A stretch of DNA of 64,000 nucleotides from Vibrio sp. S9_S30 (GTDB taxonomy: Bacteria; Pseudomonadota; Gammaproteobacteria; Enterobacterales; Vibrionaceae). Each line of letters starts with the position of its first letter. The first letter of the stretch is position 1. The stretch is taken from positions 62,001 to 126,000 of the forward strand of contig NZ_JAAUWT010000008.1 in NCBI RefSeq assembly GCF_014694455.1, read 5' to 3'. The position numbers and the translations under genes were made by a program. This document shows, piece by piece, positions 34,573 through 42,620 of this stretch. The notes beneath the pieces are model-generated. The model searched no databases. It saw nothing but the letters and a program-made list of their open reading frames with translations, and was not told the DNA's origin.

Positions 34573-35871
34573 ATGGAAGATATTAATGTACTTAACACAA
34601 TTAGCAAACCCAAATTGGTCCTGCTCGATGATGAGGCGGATATACTGAAAGCGCTAACGCGTGTACTGAGACGCGACTTCGAAATTCACCCATTTACTGA
34701 GCCGAGCGACGCACTTTCTTATCTTGAAGCACAAGAGGTAGCCATCATCATTTCAGACATGAAAATGCCGGACATGGATGGCTCGACCTTTTTGGGATAC
34801 GCAAAAGACATTCAGCCAGAGGCGATTCGCATCTTACTGACTGGCTACAGTGACGTAGAAGACACGGTACGAGCAATTAATAACGGTGGGGTAAGTTCGT
34901 ACCTGAGCAAACCTTGGGACAACGATAATTTACGTTTCACATTGCAGCAATCTCTGAAGTTTTTCCAAGTGAAAGAAGAAAAAAATCGCTTGCAGAAAGA
35001 GTTGGAATCTAAAAACGAACTTCTAGAGCAGGTCAACGTTGCGTTGGAAGAAAAAGTAGCCCTGCGCACTGAAGCATTACGCGAATCCAACACAAAGTTA
35101 AAAAGCACATTGAAAAGTCGATCTGGGCTTTATAGAGACGTACTTTCACTGATCACTGGGCTGATTTCTCTTAGGACGGGATGCAATGCACAAGACATAG
35201 AAAGAGTCGCCTATCAATCAAAACAAGTCGCGATCCTATATGGGTTAGATGAAGCCAATGTAAAACAGACATACATGTGCGGCATTATGCACAAACTCGG
35301 AATAATCGGTACCGACAACGACGTTCGCTTAGGTCAGAACTATCAGCAAAGTCATATTGCTCCTTCAAATAATCCCGACCTTGGGGCTGAACTGATCTCT
35401 CAACTTCCTCAATTTCAAAGTATCGCCTCTTTGGTTAGACACCAAGACGAAAATTTTGATGGCACTGGCTATCCTGGGCATATCAAAGGAAAGGATATTC
35501 CGATTTCTTCACGTATTCTCCGAGTCGTAAAAGACTATGACTATATGGTTGCAGGAGAAAATAACAAGGTTCATAAATCTCCGTTCGCGGCTCAGAACTA
35601 CCTCAAGTCAAACTCTGGGACGATATACGATAGAGAAATAGTAAAAACGTTTGTGCAAGTCCTCCAAGAACGACCACAAGACGGCGTGCATGAAATCGAA
35701 TACTGCGTTGGTGTGAATGAACTGAATATTGGAGATGTTTTGAAACGAGACGTCATGCTTTCCAATGGCTCAGCAATGTTAACGAAAGGCAGTGAAATCA
35801 ATGAAGTTATGCTAAGGCGTTTGATTGATTACGAACGCAACAACAACACAACACTGACGTACTTCATATGA
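34573..35871 (+). CDS. Response regulator with degenerate HD-GYP-type output domain
   Basis: 432 residues. A REC domain (about 15-130) has the acidic pair LLDDE, the phosphoacceptor aspartate in IISDMKMPDMDG and the lysine in SYLSKPW. A coiled coil (about 135-180) leads to an HD-GYP-like domain (about 195-380). In that domain the GYP motif is kept (FDGTGYPGHIKG), but the usual HD pair reads HK (GIMHKLG) and the HHE-type motif reads RHQDE. c-di-GMP hydrolysis is therefore doubtful; it may bind ligands or partners instead. The ATG at 34573 has GGAG 5-8 bases upstream; an earlier frame start lies inside the 20-bp repeats. It overlaps the next kinase by ATGA. Confidence 0.88.
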   Translation: MEDINVLNTISKPKLVLLDDEADILKALTRVLRRDFEIHPFTEPSDALSYLEAQEVAIIISDMKMPDMDGSTFLGYAKDIQPEAIRILLTGYSDVEDTVRAINNGGVSSYLSKPWDNDNLRFTLQQSLKFFQVKEEKNRLQKELESKNELLEQVNVALEEKVALRTEALRESNTKLKSTLKSRSGLYRDVLSLITGLISLRTGCNAQDIERVAYQSKQVAILYGLDEANVKQTYMCGIMHKLGIIGTDNDVRLGQNYQQSHIAPSNNPDLGAELISQLPQFQSIASLVRHQDENFDGTGYPGHIKGKDIPISSRILRVVKDYDYMVAGENNKVHKSPFAAQNYLKSNSGTIYDREIVKTFVQVLQERPQDGVHEIEYCVGVNELNIGDVLKRDVMLSNGSAMLTKGSEINEVMLRRLIDYERNNNTTLTYFI

Positions 35872-36845
35872 CGCGGAAAGTGCCTATGAAAAAAGACAAC
35901 GCCCATGAACACTCTGACCTTGAGTCTTTCAAGCGCGCTTATTTGCAAGAAAAGAAGAGTCGAGAAGAGACGGAAGCGTTGCTTGAAGCGAAATCAAGGG
36001 AACTCTATCAGAGTCTAAAGTCGCTAGAAGAGACGCAGGACAAGGTAAGCAAGCTCCAACAGCAAATGGTGCACACGGAAAAAATGGCGGCAATCGGTCA
36101 GCTTGCGGCAGGTGTGACCCATGAAATCAATAACCCTGTGAGCTTTGCTTTGTCAAATATGAAACTGTTGAAAGAATACACTCGCGATTTGATCGCCCTT
36201 GACCAGTTAGCAATGCAAAGCAAAGATGACCCAAATGGCTTTAGTGCCTATATTGCGTATCGCGAGAACATCGACATTGATCACTTAACAGAAGACATAA
36301 GCGACTTACTGACTGAAACCACACAAGGGCTGGAACGTATTCGAGAAATCTCTCATAACTTTAAGAAAGCCTCGCATAAAGGTACAGGTCAACTCACACC
36401 TATCGATGTCAATGACTGCGTTGAAACCGCCTTGAAAGTCGTGAACGGTGAAATAAAACATTCACTGACGCTTAAGAAGCATCTCGATTACATTCCCAAA
36501 GTGATGGGCTCCTCGACTCAACTACAGCAAGTCTTCATTAATTTGTTTATCAATGCCAAACATGCGACGCCAGATAAAGGGGAGCTGACCGTTATAACAG
36601 AGCCCATTGATATGGGTGACAAAGATTGGGTAAAAATCACCGTCAGAGACACAGGCAAAGGCATTGAACACGAGGACTTAGTCCATATTTTTGAACCTTT
36701 TTTTACAACAAAAGAGATGGGAAAAGGGACTGGTCTTGGACTTTCCATAAGTTATGAGATCATAAAAAGTCATAGGGGATCTATCGAAGTTGCCAGTGAG
36801 CCGAACGTAGGGACTACTTTTACCATTCTTTTACCGGGTCTGTAG
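35868..36845 (+). CDS. Soluble histidine kinase
   Basis: 325 residues without membrane segments. A coiled coil (about 15-65) leads to the H box HEINNP near residue 85, a HisKA-like helical pair, and a HATPase domain with N box (NLFINAKHA), G1 (DTGKGIE), F box (FEPFFTTK) and G2 (GKGTGLGLSIS). It overlaps the response regulator stop by ATGA, so it is made with it. It has no sensory domain of its own and may answer to a cytoplasmic partner or modulate the same regulator as the membrane kinase. Confidence 0.9.
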   Translation: MTRKVPMKKDNAHEHSDLESFKRAYLQEKKSREETEALLEAKSRELYQSLKSLEETQDKVSKLQQQMVHTEKMAAIGQLAAGVTHEINNPVSFALSNMKLLKEYTRDLIALDQLAMQSKDDPNGFSAYIAYRENIDIDHLTEDISDLLTETTQGLERIREISHNFKKASHKGTGQLTPIDVNDCVETALKVVNGEIKHSLTLKKHLDYIPKVMGSSTQLQQVFINLFINAKHATPDKGELTVITEPIDMGDKDWVKITVRDTGKGIEHEDLVHIFEPFFTTKEMGKGTGLGLSISYEIIKSHRGSIEVASEPNVGTTFTILLPGL

Positions 36846-36912
36846 TGGGGCTCACTCTCGCTTTCTAGCCATATCTTACTGAAATCTGAATTAAATTTAG
36901 ATCATCACTGCC

Positions 36913-36937
36913 TCTTTAGGCTACTTGGGTATACAAT
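36913..36937 (+). promoter_or_regulatory. Promoter-like box upstream of yaeQ
   Basis: TCTTTAGGC, three bases, then ACTTGGGTATACAAT-type sequence, closely matching the box before the second helicase gene. It also equals one terminal repeat of the ERIC-like element. It ends about 30 bp before the yaeQ start. Confidence 0.45.
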
Positions 36938-36968
36938 ACCTTCATACCTTATTTTAAAGACAAAAATT

Positions 36969-37508
36969 GTGGCTCTTAAACCTACCATTTACAAATTTCG
37001 TATTACGCTAACGGATATGAACAGAGATTATTATGACTCTCTGAACCTAACCATTGCTCAACACCCTTCTGAAAATGAACAGCGCATGATGGCTCGAGTC
37101 GTGGCGTTTTGTTTGAATGCTCAGGAAGGGCTTGAATTTACCAAAGGCCTTTCAAATATAGAAGAACCAGACATTTGGAAGAAGAGCTTAGATGATCAAA
37201 TCGAACTCTGGGTAGATGTCGGTGAACCCGATGTGGAACGAATTAAAAAATCCACCCGCTTGGCAAAAAAAGTGCACGTCTACAGCTTTAACACCAAGTC
37301 GACTGTTTGGTGGAATCAAAATCAAGGCAAGATAGGCATGTTGAATGCGTCCGTCACCCGATTTGATTGGGAAGGCATTGAACAACTCGCCTCGTTGGTC
37401 ACTCGCACCATGGATTTGTCGGTGATGCTGACCGGTAATTCTGTGTTTGTTACCGCCGATAATGGTGATTGTGAGATCGTTTGGGAAACGCTAAAAGACG
37501 CATCCTAA
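36969..37508 (+). CDS. yaeQ: YaeQ family protein
   Basis: 179 residues, GTG start. Matches YaeQ from memory (MALKPTIYKFRITLTDMNRDYY, ENEQRMMARVVAFCLNA, EPDIWKKSLDDQIELWVDVG). The family has a PD-(D/E)XK nuclease-like fold with no established activity. Its stop overlaps the next start as TAATG, so it is in an operon with the following gene. The upstream box is shared with the helicase genes. Confidence 0.93.
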   Translation: MALKPTIYKFRITLTDMNRDYYDSLNLTIAQHPSENEQRMMARVVAFCLNAQEGLEFTKGLSNIEEPDIWKKSLDDQIELWVDVGEPDVERIKKSTRLAKKVHVYSFNTKSTVWWNQNQGKIGMLNASVTRFDWEGIEQLASLVTRTMDLSVMLTGNSVFVTADNGDCEIVWETLKDAS

Positions 37509-38053
37509 TGACCAACCTCACTGAAATTTTAGTTTCTGCTGGCATGAATGAGTTAGCCCCTCCGGGTGAAGACCAAATCAGAAACGTTAATATCATCAAA
37601 ACATGTGACGCAATATTCGAGCAAGCTTGCCAAAAGAACCCAGAAAAAAGCCCTTTTGATATGGCTTTAGGGACGCTCACCAAAGCCCAAATGGAGCTTA
37701 TGGTCCATGTTGAAGCGCAAGCCCATACACTAAAAAGTATGGGCGACATCATTCAACACACCTTAGGTGATGAGCACGCCGATAAATTCAGTGCTGAATT
37801 ACCAAAAGATCTGCTCTGCTGTACACGATTGTGGCTATTACTCCAAGGCTATTTACAAATGGATTTTAGCCTAGCAAATGATCATGCCACTCACACCAGT
37901 GAAACACTTGCAAAGATTGATGGCTCCAGTGCAGAGAAAACACGTACCGAGTTGATGAAAGCCTTCTACATCGGTAAATCTCTCAATGCAGTGGCTGCGA
38001 AACATTCAATATTTTCGACAATGTCTTCTTGGTTATCGAACACCTTCCGCTAG
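37508..38053 (+). CDS. Hypothetical protein in an operon with yaeQ
   Basis: 181 residues from the ATG of the TAATG overlap with yaeQ; an earlier in-frame ATG at 37481 lies inside yaeQ. The protein is mostly helical, cytoplasmic and mildly acidic, and has no motif I recognise. Translational coupling suggests a function connected to YaeQ. A hairpin follows about 40 bp after the stop. Confidence 0.75.
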   Translation: MTNLTEILVSAGMNELAPPGEDQIRNVNIIKTCDAIFEQACQKNPEKSPFDMALGTLTKAQMELMVHVEAQAHTLKSMGDIIQHTLGDEHADKFSAELPKDLLCCTRLWLLLQGYLQMDFSLANDHATHTSETLAKIDGSSAEKTRTELMKAFYIGKSLNAVAAKHSIFSTMSSWLSNTFR

Positions 38054-38093
38054 TGGGAACTTATGCCTAGATAATCATTTATATTGGCCATGA

Positions 38094-38127
38094 AAACCCA
38101 AAAGGAACAGGCGCTCCCTTTGGGTTT
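38094..38127 (+). terminator. Hairpin after the yaeQ operon
   Basis: Stem AAACCCAAA / TTTGGGTTT extended by GGA/TCC with a bulge, around an 8-base loop. The trailing T tract is short. Confidence 0.55.
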
Positions 38128-38209
38128 CCGTAAACGGAACACATGGTTTATTTATATTCAAGAAGTTGATTCAAGCAAGAATGAACGGGCTTTCATAAAG
38201 CATCAACGC

Positions 38210-38256
38210 TTACTGCTCAATGCTCAACACTTACTGCTCAATATTTACTGCTCAAT
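38210..38256. repeat. Three copies of a 12-bp motif containing the maa stop codon
   Basis: TTACTGCTCAAT occurs at 38210, 38231 and 38245. Read on the minus strand, each is ATTGAGCAGTAA, the last three codons and stop of the acetyltransferase gene (copy at 38245). The other two lie just downstream of the stop. Confidence 0.85.
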
Positions 38257-38805
38257 GCTTCGGAGAATACGGCAAGGGTTACCGGCAGCAACAACGTTGT
38301 CAGGAATATCTTTCGTTACCACGCTCCCAGCTCCAATAACCGAGTTATTGCCAATCGTAACGCCAGGGCAAATGATGCTGCCACCCCCTACCCATACATT
38401 ATCGCCGATGCGTATGGGTTTCGCGTATTCTAGCCCCTCGGTAATGCGTGTTTTAACGTCCAATGGATGGGTCGCAGTATACACTTGCACATTAGGGGCA
38501 AACATAACGTTGTCGCCAATGTCGACAGAATTGGCGTCCAAAATAGTACAGCCAAAGTTAGCGTAAAAATTTTCGCCTACCACAATGTTACTTCCATAAT
38601 CACAGTAAAAAGGGGGTTCTAAATAAACCTCACCTTTCGCTTCAGGCAGTAGTGCTGCAATGGCATCTTGCCACTCTTTGCTATTTGGTAAGCTCTGATT
38701 TAACTTTTGCATCCAACGCCGACAAGCAACGCGCTCGCTGTGAATTTCATCATCCCAAGGCTGATATAAATCACCCGCAAGCATCTTTTCTTTTTCAGTG
38801 GACAT
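38245..38805 (-). CDS. maa: Maltose/galactoside O-acetyltransferase
   Basis: 186 residues of the LacA/Maa type. The N-terminal MSTEKEKMLAGDLYQPWDDE is the maltose-acetyltransferase head domain, followed by left-handed beta-helix hexapeptide repeats, with the catalytic histidine in TATHPLD near residue 112 and the closing GNPCRILR. It moves an acetyl group from acetyl-CoA to a sugar hydroxyl in the cytoplasm. The true acceptor is not known. It stands alone, convergent with the yaeQ operon. Confidence 0.9.
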   Translation of the reverse strand: MSTEKEKMLAGDLYQPWDDEIHSERVACRRWMQKLNQSLPNSKEWQDAIAALLPEAKGEVYLEPPFYCDYGSNIVVGENFYANFGCTILDANSVDIGDNVMFAPNVQVYTATHPLDVKTRITEGLEYAKPIRIGDNVWVGGGSIICPGVTIGNNSVIGAGSVVTKDIPDNVVAAGNPCRILRSIEQ

Positions 38806-38889
38806 TCAGGCACCTTCAATTTGAATTTTTTGTCATTCATATTAGCGGCTTCTGTCATACCAAAAGAAGGGGGAACTCAAAGGACAAAA

Positions 38890-38916
38890 AAAAAGATCAC
38901 ACTCTGCGATCTTTTT
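38890..38916 (-). terminator. Terminator after the siderophore-binding protein gene
   Basis: AAAAAGATC / GATCTTTTT stem with a 9-base loop. On the minus strand it is followed by a long T run; it lies about 40 bp after the stop at 38954. Confidence 0.85.
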
Positions 38917-38953
38917 ATACTTTTCTGTCTTTGCATTATTAGGATCTATTGAC

Positions 38954-39868
38954 CTAATTATGTGCTTTCTTCATATCATCGATCATGATTTGAGTCGCTG
39001 TCACGCCACTCGCTGTAATGTACCAAACGGGCGCATTGACATAAGTGATTTTGTTATTTTTGAACGCATTGGTTTTCTTGATAAGTTCGTTATCAAGCTG
39101 CTTCTTGGCTTCACCTTTGGACGCCCCAATGGCTTCGTCACGATCTAATACGATAAGAACATCCGGATTCGCCTTGGCAATGAACTCATAGCTAATGTTA
39201 TCACCGTGAGACTTAGCTTGAATGTTATCTACCGCTTGCTGGAAACCAAACAACGTATGAATGTAGCCATAACGAGAGTCGGTACCAAAAGCGGCAAGTT
39301 TGCCGCCACCCGTAATGATCGCCAAAGCTTTAGCGTCTGAATCCTTTGATAGTTTTTGAAGTTCTTCAATTTGGCTTTGCTTGTCAGCAATAAGCGCTTC
39401 GATCACGTCTTGCTTTTCAAATATCTCTCCCAGCATACGCCAAGCTTTCTTTGTTGAACCCCAGTAGTCTTGAGGTTCTGCCAAATATGGGATCGTAGGG
39501 GCAATTTTGGAAAGCTCTTCCATAGCACCAGAACTGCGGTTACTCACAATAATCAGGTCGGGCTTCATGCTGTAAATCGCTTCAAAATTAGGCTCAAACA
39601 ATGATCCCGCAGCCTGATACTTGTCGTTTTTATACTTGCTTAAATAAGCGGGTAAGTGCGACTTCACAACCCCTACAGGTTCAATACCAATAGCATCCAG
39701 CACATCAAGGCTGTCTTGACCTAAAACCACCACATTTCGAGGCTTAGACTCTAACGTCGTTTTCCCCATTTGATGCTCTACCGTAATGGACTTTGCTGTG
39801 ACTGCACTGGCAAACAATACGCTTAATCCGATAAGCGCACTTTTCAGCAAGGTTTGCGATGTTTTCAT
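38954..39868 (-). CDS. Iron-siderophore periplasmic binding protein (VctP/FatB/CeuE-like)
   Basis: 304 residues. Signal peptide 1-25 (ending AVTA), then a class III periplasmic binding fold: VEHQMGKTTLESKPRNVVVLG, VSNRSSGAMEELSKIAPTI, and a long linker helix. The family carries ferric catecholates such as enterobactin or vibriobactin fragments to the inner-membrane permease. It is the last gene of a same-strand cluster with two permeases, an ATPase, a reductase and a regulator. AAGGA precedes the ATG. A terminator-like hairpin 40 bp upstream may limit expression. Confidence 0.9.
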   Translation of the reverse strand: MKTSQTLLKSALIGLSVLFASAVTAKSITVEHQMGKTTLESKPRNVVVLGQDSLDVLDAIGIEPVGVVKSHLPAYLSKYKNDKYQAAGSLFEPNFEAIYSMKPDLIIVSNRSSGAMEELSKIAPTIPYLAEPQDYWGSTKKAWRMLGEIFEKQDVIEALIADKQSQIEELQKLSKDSDAKALAIITGGGKLAAFGTDSRYGYIHTLFGFQQAVDNIQAKSHGDNISYEFIAKANPDVLIVLDRDEAIGASKGEAKKQLDNELIKKTNAFKNNKITYVNAPVWYITASGVTATQIMIDDMKKAHN

Positions 39869-39904
39869 TATTTTTCCTTAATTTACTCTTTCTAGTTTTA
39901 GCTT

Positions 39905-39929
39905 AAAAAAGTTGGTTAGAGTGACCAAC
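39905..39929 (-). terminator. Terminator-like hairpin in the leader of the binding-protein gene
   Basis: On the minus strand GTTGGT-N7-ACCAAC followed by T6, ending about 37 bases before the ATG of the binding-protein gene. There is little room for a promoter between it and the gene, so it may act as an attenuator or end a short upstream RNA. Confidence 0.6.
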
Positions 39930-40035
39930 TCACGTTGAATCTGATCTCTTCGCCTGCACTTTCGAATACAACAAGCGATTTGATACGATGGCTTTCGGCT
40001 TCTTTTCGATAAGGGGATCGTCATACTGCAAGGCT

Positions 40036-40065
40036 AAAAAAGCTGGCCGCTCCTTTTTGAAGGAG
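40036..40065 (-). terminator. Probable terminator after the orphan response regulator gene
   Basis: CTCCTT / AAGGAG hairpin, 30 bp after the regulator stop, with GCTTTTTT eight bases further on the minus strand. Confidence 0.5.
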
Positions 40066-40094
40066 GCGAAACCGTCGCTCAAGGCGCACTTGCT

Positions 40095-40844
40095 TCATAC
40101 AAACAGGTAGCCTTTACCGTGAACGGTTTTTATCCGAGTTGAAGGCATGCCTTCTGCAACCAGTTTTTTTCGAATTCGACTCAAATGCATATCCAAGCTT
40201 CGATCATATTGGCAAAAATCACGTTCAAGTACGGCTCGGTATAAATAAGACTTAGATTGCACCTGGCCTTTATTTTGAGCTAACGTCCATAACAGCTTGA
40301 ACTGAATAGGGGTCAGTTGAACATCGGCAGGCTCTTCTTTTGTTTGAACGGTTACGACCTGCGTGTACTTATTTAGGATAAGTTCTTCATGGGTAAGTTG
40401 AGACGAGCGTCTTATGGATTGACCACAAGACGGCGTGCGTCTCAGTATGGCTTCAATTCGCAAACAAATTTCAGTGAAGCTGCACGGCTTAGCGATGTAA
40501 GTATCGGCACCAAATTTCAGCCCGTGTGTTTCCGCACCGTAAGCCGTCAGTATAATGATGGGCGCGCTTGACTGTTCACGGACAACATTGAATAGCTCAA
40601 AACCATCTATATCCGGTAAATCCATATCCAATACAATCAAATCAAACGAGCCCTTCTTTATGCATTCGAGTGCTTCCGTTCCTAATTCAAAGCTTGTTAC
40701 ATTGTATTGTTGGGACGACAGTAAAGCCGAAAGTTGAGAATTAAGATCGGGGTCATTCTCGACCAATAACAGGTTAATGACTTTCTCATTGGTGCTGCTT
40801 TCCAATGCCGATGAAAGCCTAAAGTTCCTGACCGCGTCAAACAT
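40095..40844 (-). CDS. Orphan OmpR/PhoB-type response regulator
   Basis: 249 residues. REC domain (about 22-135) with VENDP acidic pocket, phosphoacceptor in LIVLDMDLPDIDG and lysine in YIAKPC, then a winged-helix DNA-binding domain (about 155-248) ending RIKTVHGKGYLFV. No sensor kinase gene is adjacent. It lies inside the siderophore uptake cluster behind a near-consensus Fur box, so iron lack probably raises its level. The likely targets are the neighbouring uptake genes; this is inference. Confidence 0.9.
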   Translation of the reverse strand: MFDAVRNFRLSSALESSTNEKVINLLLVENDPDLNSQLSALLSSQQYNVTSFELGTEALECIKKGSFDLIVLDMDLPDIDGFELFNVVREQSSAPIIILTAYGAETHGLKFGADTYIAKPCSFTEICLRIEAILRRTPSCGQSIRRSSQLTHEELILNKYTQVVTVQTKEEPADVQLTPIQFKLLWTLAQNKGQVQSKSYLYRAVLERDFCQYDRSLDMHLSRIRKKLVAEGMPSTRIKTVHGKGYLFV

Positions 40845-40864
40845 ATTTCCATATCCAAACCGAC

Positions 40865-40883
40865 AATAATGAGAATCATTATC
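40865..40883 (-). promoter_or_regulatory. Fur box upstream of the orphan response regulator
   Basis: AATAATGAGAATCATTATC matches the 19-bp Fur consensus GATAATGATAATCATTATC at 17 positions. It is 21 bp before the regulator start. Confidence 0.8.
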
Positions 40884-40931
40884 ATCCCATTATGAAGCAA
40901 AATCAATGTGAACGGTTTAATATTATTGCGT

Positions 40932-41693
40932 TTATTTTGCTTGTTGATCTGCGTCCTTTTTCTTGTCGATTTTATGCTGATCTTCTGTACGCCCGTGCTT
41001 CCAGTAACTGCTGATGTAGATTGCTTCTCTTTCTACTTCACGATCATTTCTAAAGTATTGTCTAAGCTGTCTCATTATTGTGAATTCGCTCGCACACCAT
41101 ACCCCTGGCTTGCCTTCTAGCCATTCTTGCTTTTCGACTACAGAAACCAGTGATTCATCTCCACTTTTGATCACCCATTGGATTTTCACACTTTCCGGTG
41201 CCTCAATCTTTTGAATATCTTCAGGCGTATTCGCTTCAAAAACTGCGTACCCTTTCATGCTGCGATCTAGGCTCTCAAGTATGGTCGATGCCGCGGGCAA
41301 GCCTGTCATGTCAGCCACGATGAAGCACCAATCTGCATTCGATTCTATCGTCTTAACACTGCCGGGACCTCGAACAGATAACCGCTCACCCACTTCAGAT
41401 TGTTGTGCCCAATAAGACGCAAGTCCCGATTCAACACAATTGCCATGTGTTACAAAATCCACATCAATTTCATTGTTTTCTTTGTCTAGGCGGCGAATGG
41501 AATACGTTCTCAGTATTGGGTTGCCTAACGCACCCTTTTCAATGTGGCTTTGACCTTGTTCGGTTAACTCTAATTTGATGTATGCACCCGCAAAATCGTC
41601 AGAAAATGCCTGAACACACTCACCACTAAACGTAATTCTGAGCATGGATGGAGTGACAAACGATTTTGATTTAACACTTAACACTTGAGCCAT
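40932..41693 (-). CDS. Siderophore-interacting protein (ViuB/YqjH-like ferric reductase)
   Basis: 253 residues. FAD-binding N-terminal barrel with RTYSIRRLD (about 82-90), then a NAD(P)H-binding half (WCFIVADMTGLPAASTI near 140) and WCASEFTIMRQLRQYF near 205. The family reduces ferric siderophores in the cytoplasm to release iron. The ATG at 41693, with AAGGA upstream, is preferred over the long frame from 41768, which would overlap the ATPase gene. The N terminus MAQVLSVKSKS is typical of the family. Confidence 0.9.
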   Translation of the reverse strand: MAQVLSVKSKSFVTPSMLRITFSGECVQAFSDDFAGAYIKLELTEQGQSHIEKGALGNPILRTYSIRRLDKENNEIDVDFVTHGNCVESGLASYWAQQSEVGERLSVRGPGSVKTIESNADWCFIVADMTGLPAASTILESLDRSMKGYAVFEANTPEDIQKIEAPESVKIQWVIKSGDESLVSVVEKQEWLEGKPGVWCASEFTIMRQLRQYFRNDREVEREAIYISSYWKHGRTEDQHKIDKKKDADQQAK

Positions 41694-41736
41694 TAATTTG
41701 TCCTTTGTATTGGGTATAGCTGAATTGGTAACAGAG

Positions 41737-42495
41737 TTATTGGTAATACATGCAAATACGCTGACCATTCACTTCATGTATGTGGAAATCCGTTTCATAA
41801 ATCTTTGCTAAGACTTTAGGTTGAATGACCTCACTCACGGTTCCACAAGCAACAACCCTGCCCTTTTTTAGCGCCACGATGTTGTCTGAATAACAAGATG
41901 CAAAGTTGATATCGTGAATCACAATCACCACCGCTTTCTTTAAATCATGCGCTAGAATCCGTATGTTCTTCATGATCTGAAGTGAATGCTTGATGTCTAG
42001 GTTATTAAGCGGTTCATCCAAAAAAACGTAATCCGTATCTTGCGCGACCACCATTGCGATGAAAGCCAGTTGCCTCTGCCCACCACTCAGTTCATCAAGG
42101 TATTTGTCTTGTATTTCCGTAAGATCTAAGTAGTTAATGGCTTTATCGACAACGTCAATGTCATGTTTATCTAACGTTCCACCGCTGTGAGGAAAGCGAC
42201 CAAACGACACAAGCTCGCGGATCGTAAACCTCATATTCAAGTTATTGGACTGCCTGAGCACTGCCAAACGCTTGGCCAGTTCCTTCGTATCCCAATCTGC
42301 GATTTCTTTTGTATCGATAAAGACTTGCCCTTCATCCCTTTGCAGCAAACGGCTCGCCATGGACAACAGTGTGCTTTTACCTGCACCATTGGGACCAATG
42401 ATGGACGTCACCTCACCTTTTACAAAAGACGCACTGGCTTGGTCGACGACTTTATAGTGACCAAATGCTTTGGTCAGTTTTTCAATTTTAATCAT
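41737..42495 (-). CDS. Iron-siderophore ABC transporter ATPase (VctC/FatE-like)
   Basis: 252 residues. Walker A GPNGAGKST (about 34-42), Q loop in VLRQSNNLNMRF, signature LSGGQRQ (about 138), Walker B DYVFLDEPLNNLD, and H-loop histidine in VIVIHDINFA. It energises the two permeases encoded upstream. The start lies 15 bp beyond a 21-bp repeat array that separates it from the permease gene. Confidence 0.93.
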   Translation of the reverse strand: MIKIEKLTKAFGHYKVVDQASASFVKGEVTSIIGPNGAGKSTLLSMASRLLQRDEGQVFIDTKEIADWDTKELAKRLAVLRQSNNLNMRFTIRELVSFGRFPHSGGTLDKHDIDVVDKAINYLDLTEIQDKYLDELSGGQRQLAFIAMVVAQDTDYVFLDEPLNNLDIKHSLQIMKNIRILAHDLKKAVVIVIHDINFASCYSDNIVALKKGRVVACGTVSEVIQPKVLAKIYETDFHIHEVNGQRICMYYQ

Positions 42496-42509
42496 GATGT
42501 AACCACTAC

Positions 42510-42620
42510 ACTTTCTGTCTTTTCAACGGCACTTTCTGTCTTTTCAACAGCATTTTCTGTCTTCTCAACGGCATTTTCTGTCTTCTCAACGGCATTTTCT
42601 GTCTCATCAACTACACTTTC
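42510..42620. repeat. 21-bp tandem repeats at the permease stop codon
   Basis: Successive copies at 42510, 42531, 42552, 42573, 42594 and 42615 (ACTTTCTGTCTTTTCAACGGC type). The first and last copies contain CTACACTTTC, whose CTA is a TAG stop on the minus strand. The last is the current permease stop; the first is in frame with it 105 bp further on. The array fills the gap between permease and ATPase genes. Confidence 0.93.
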
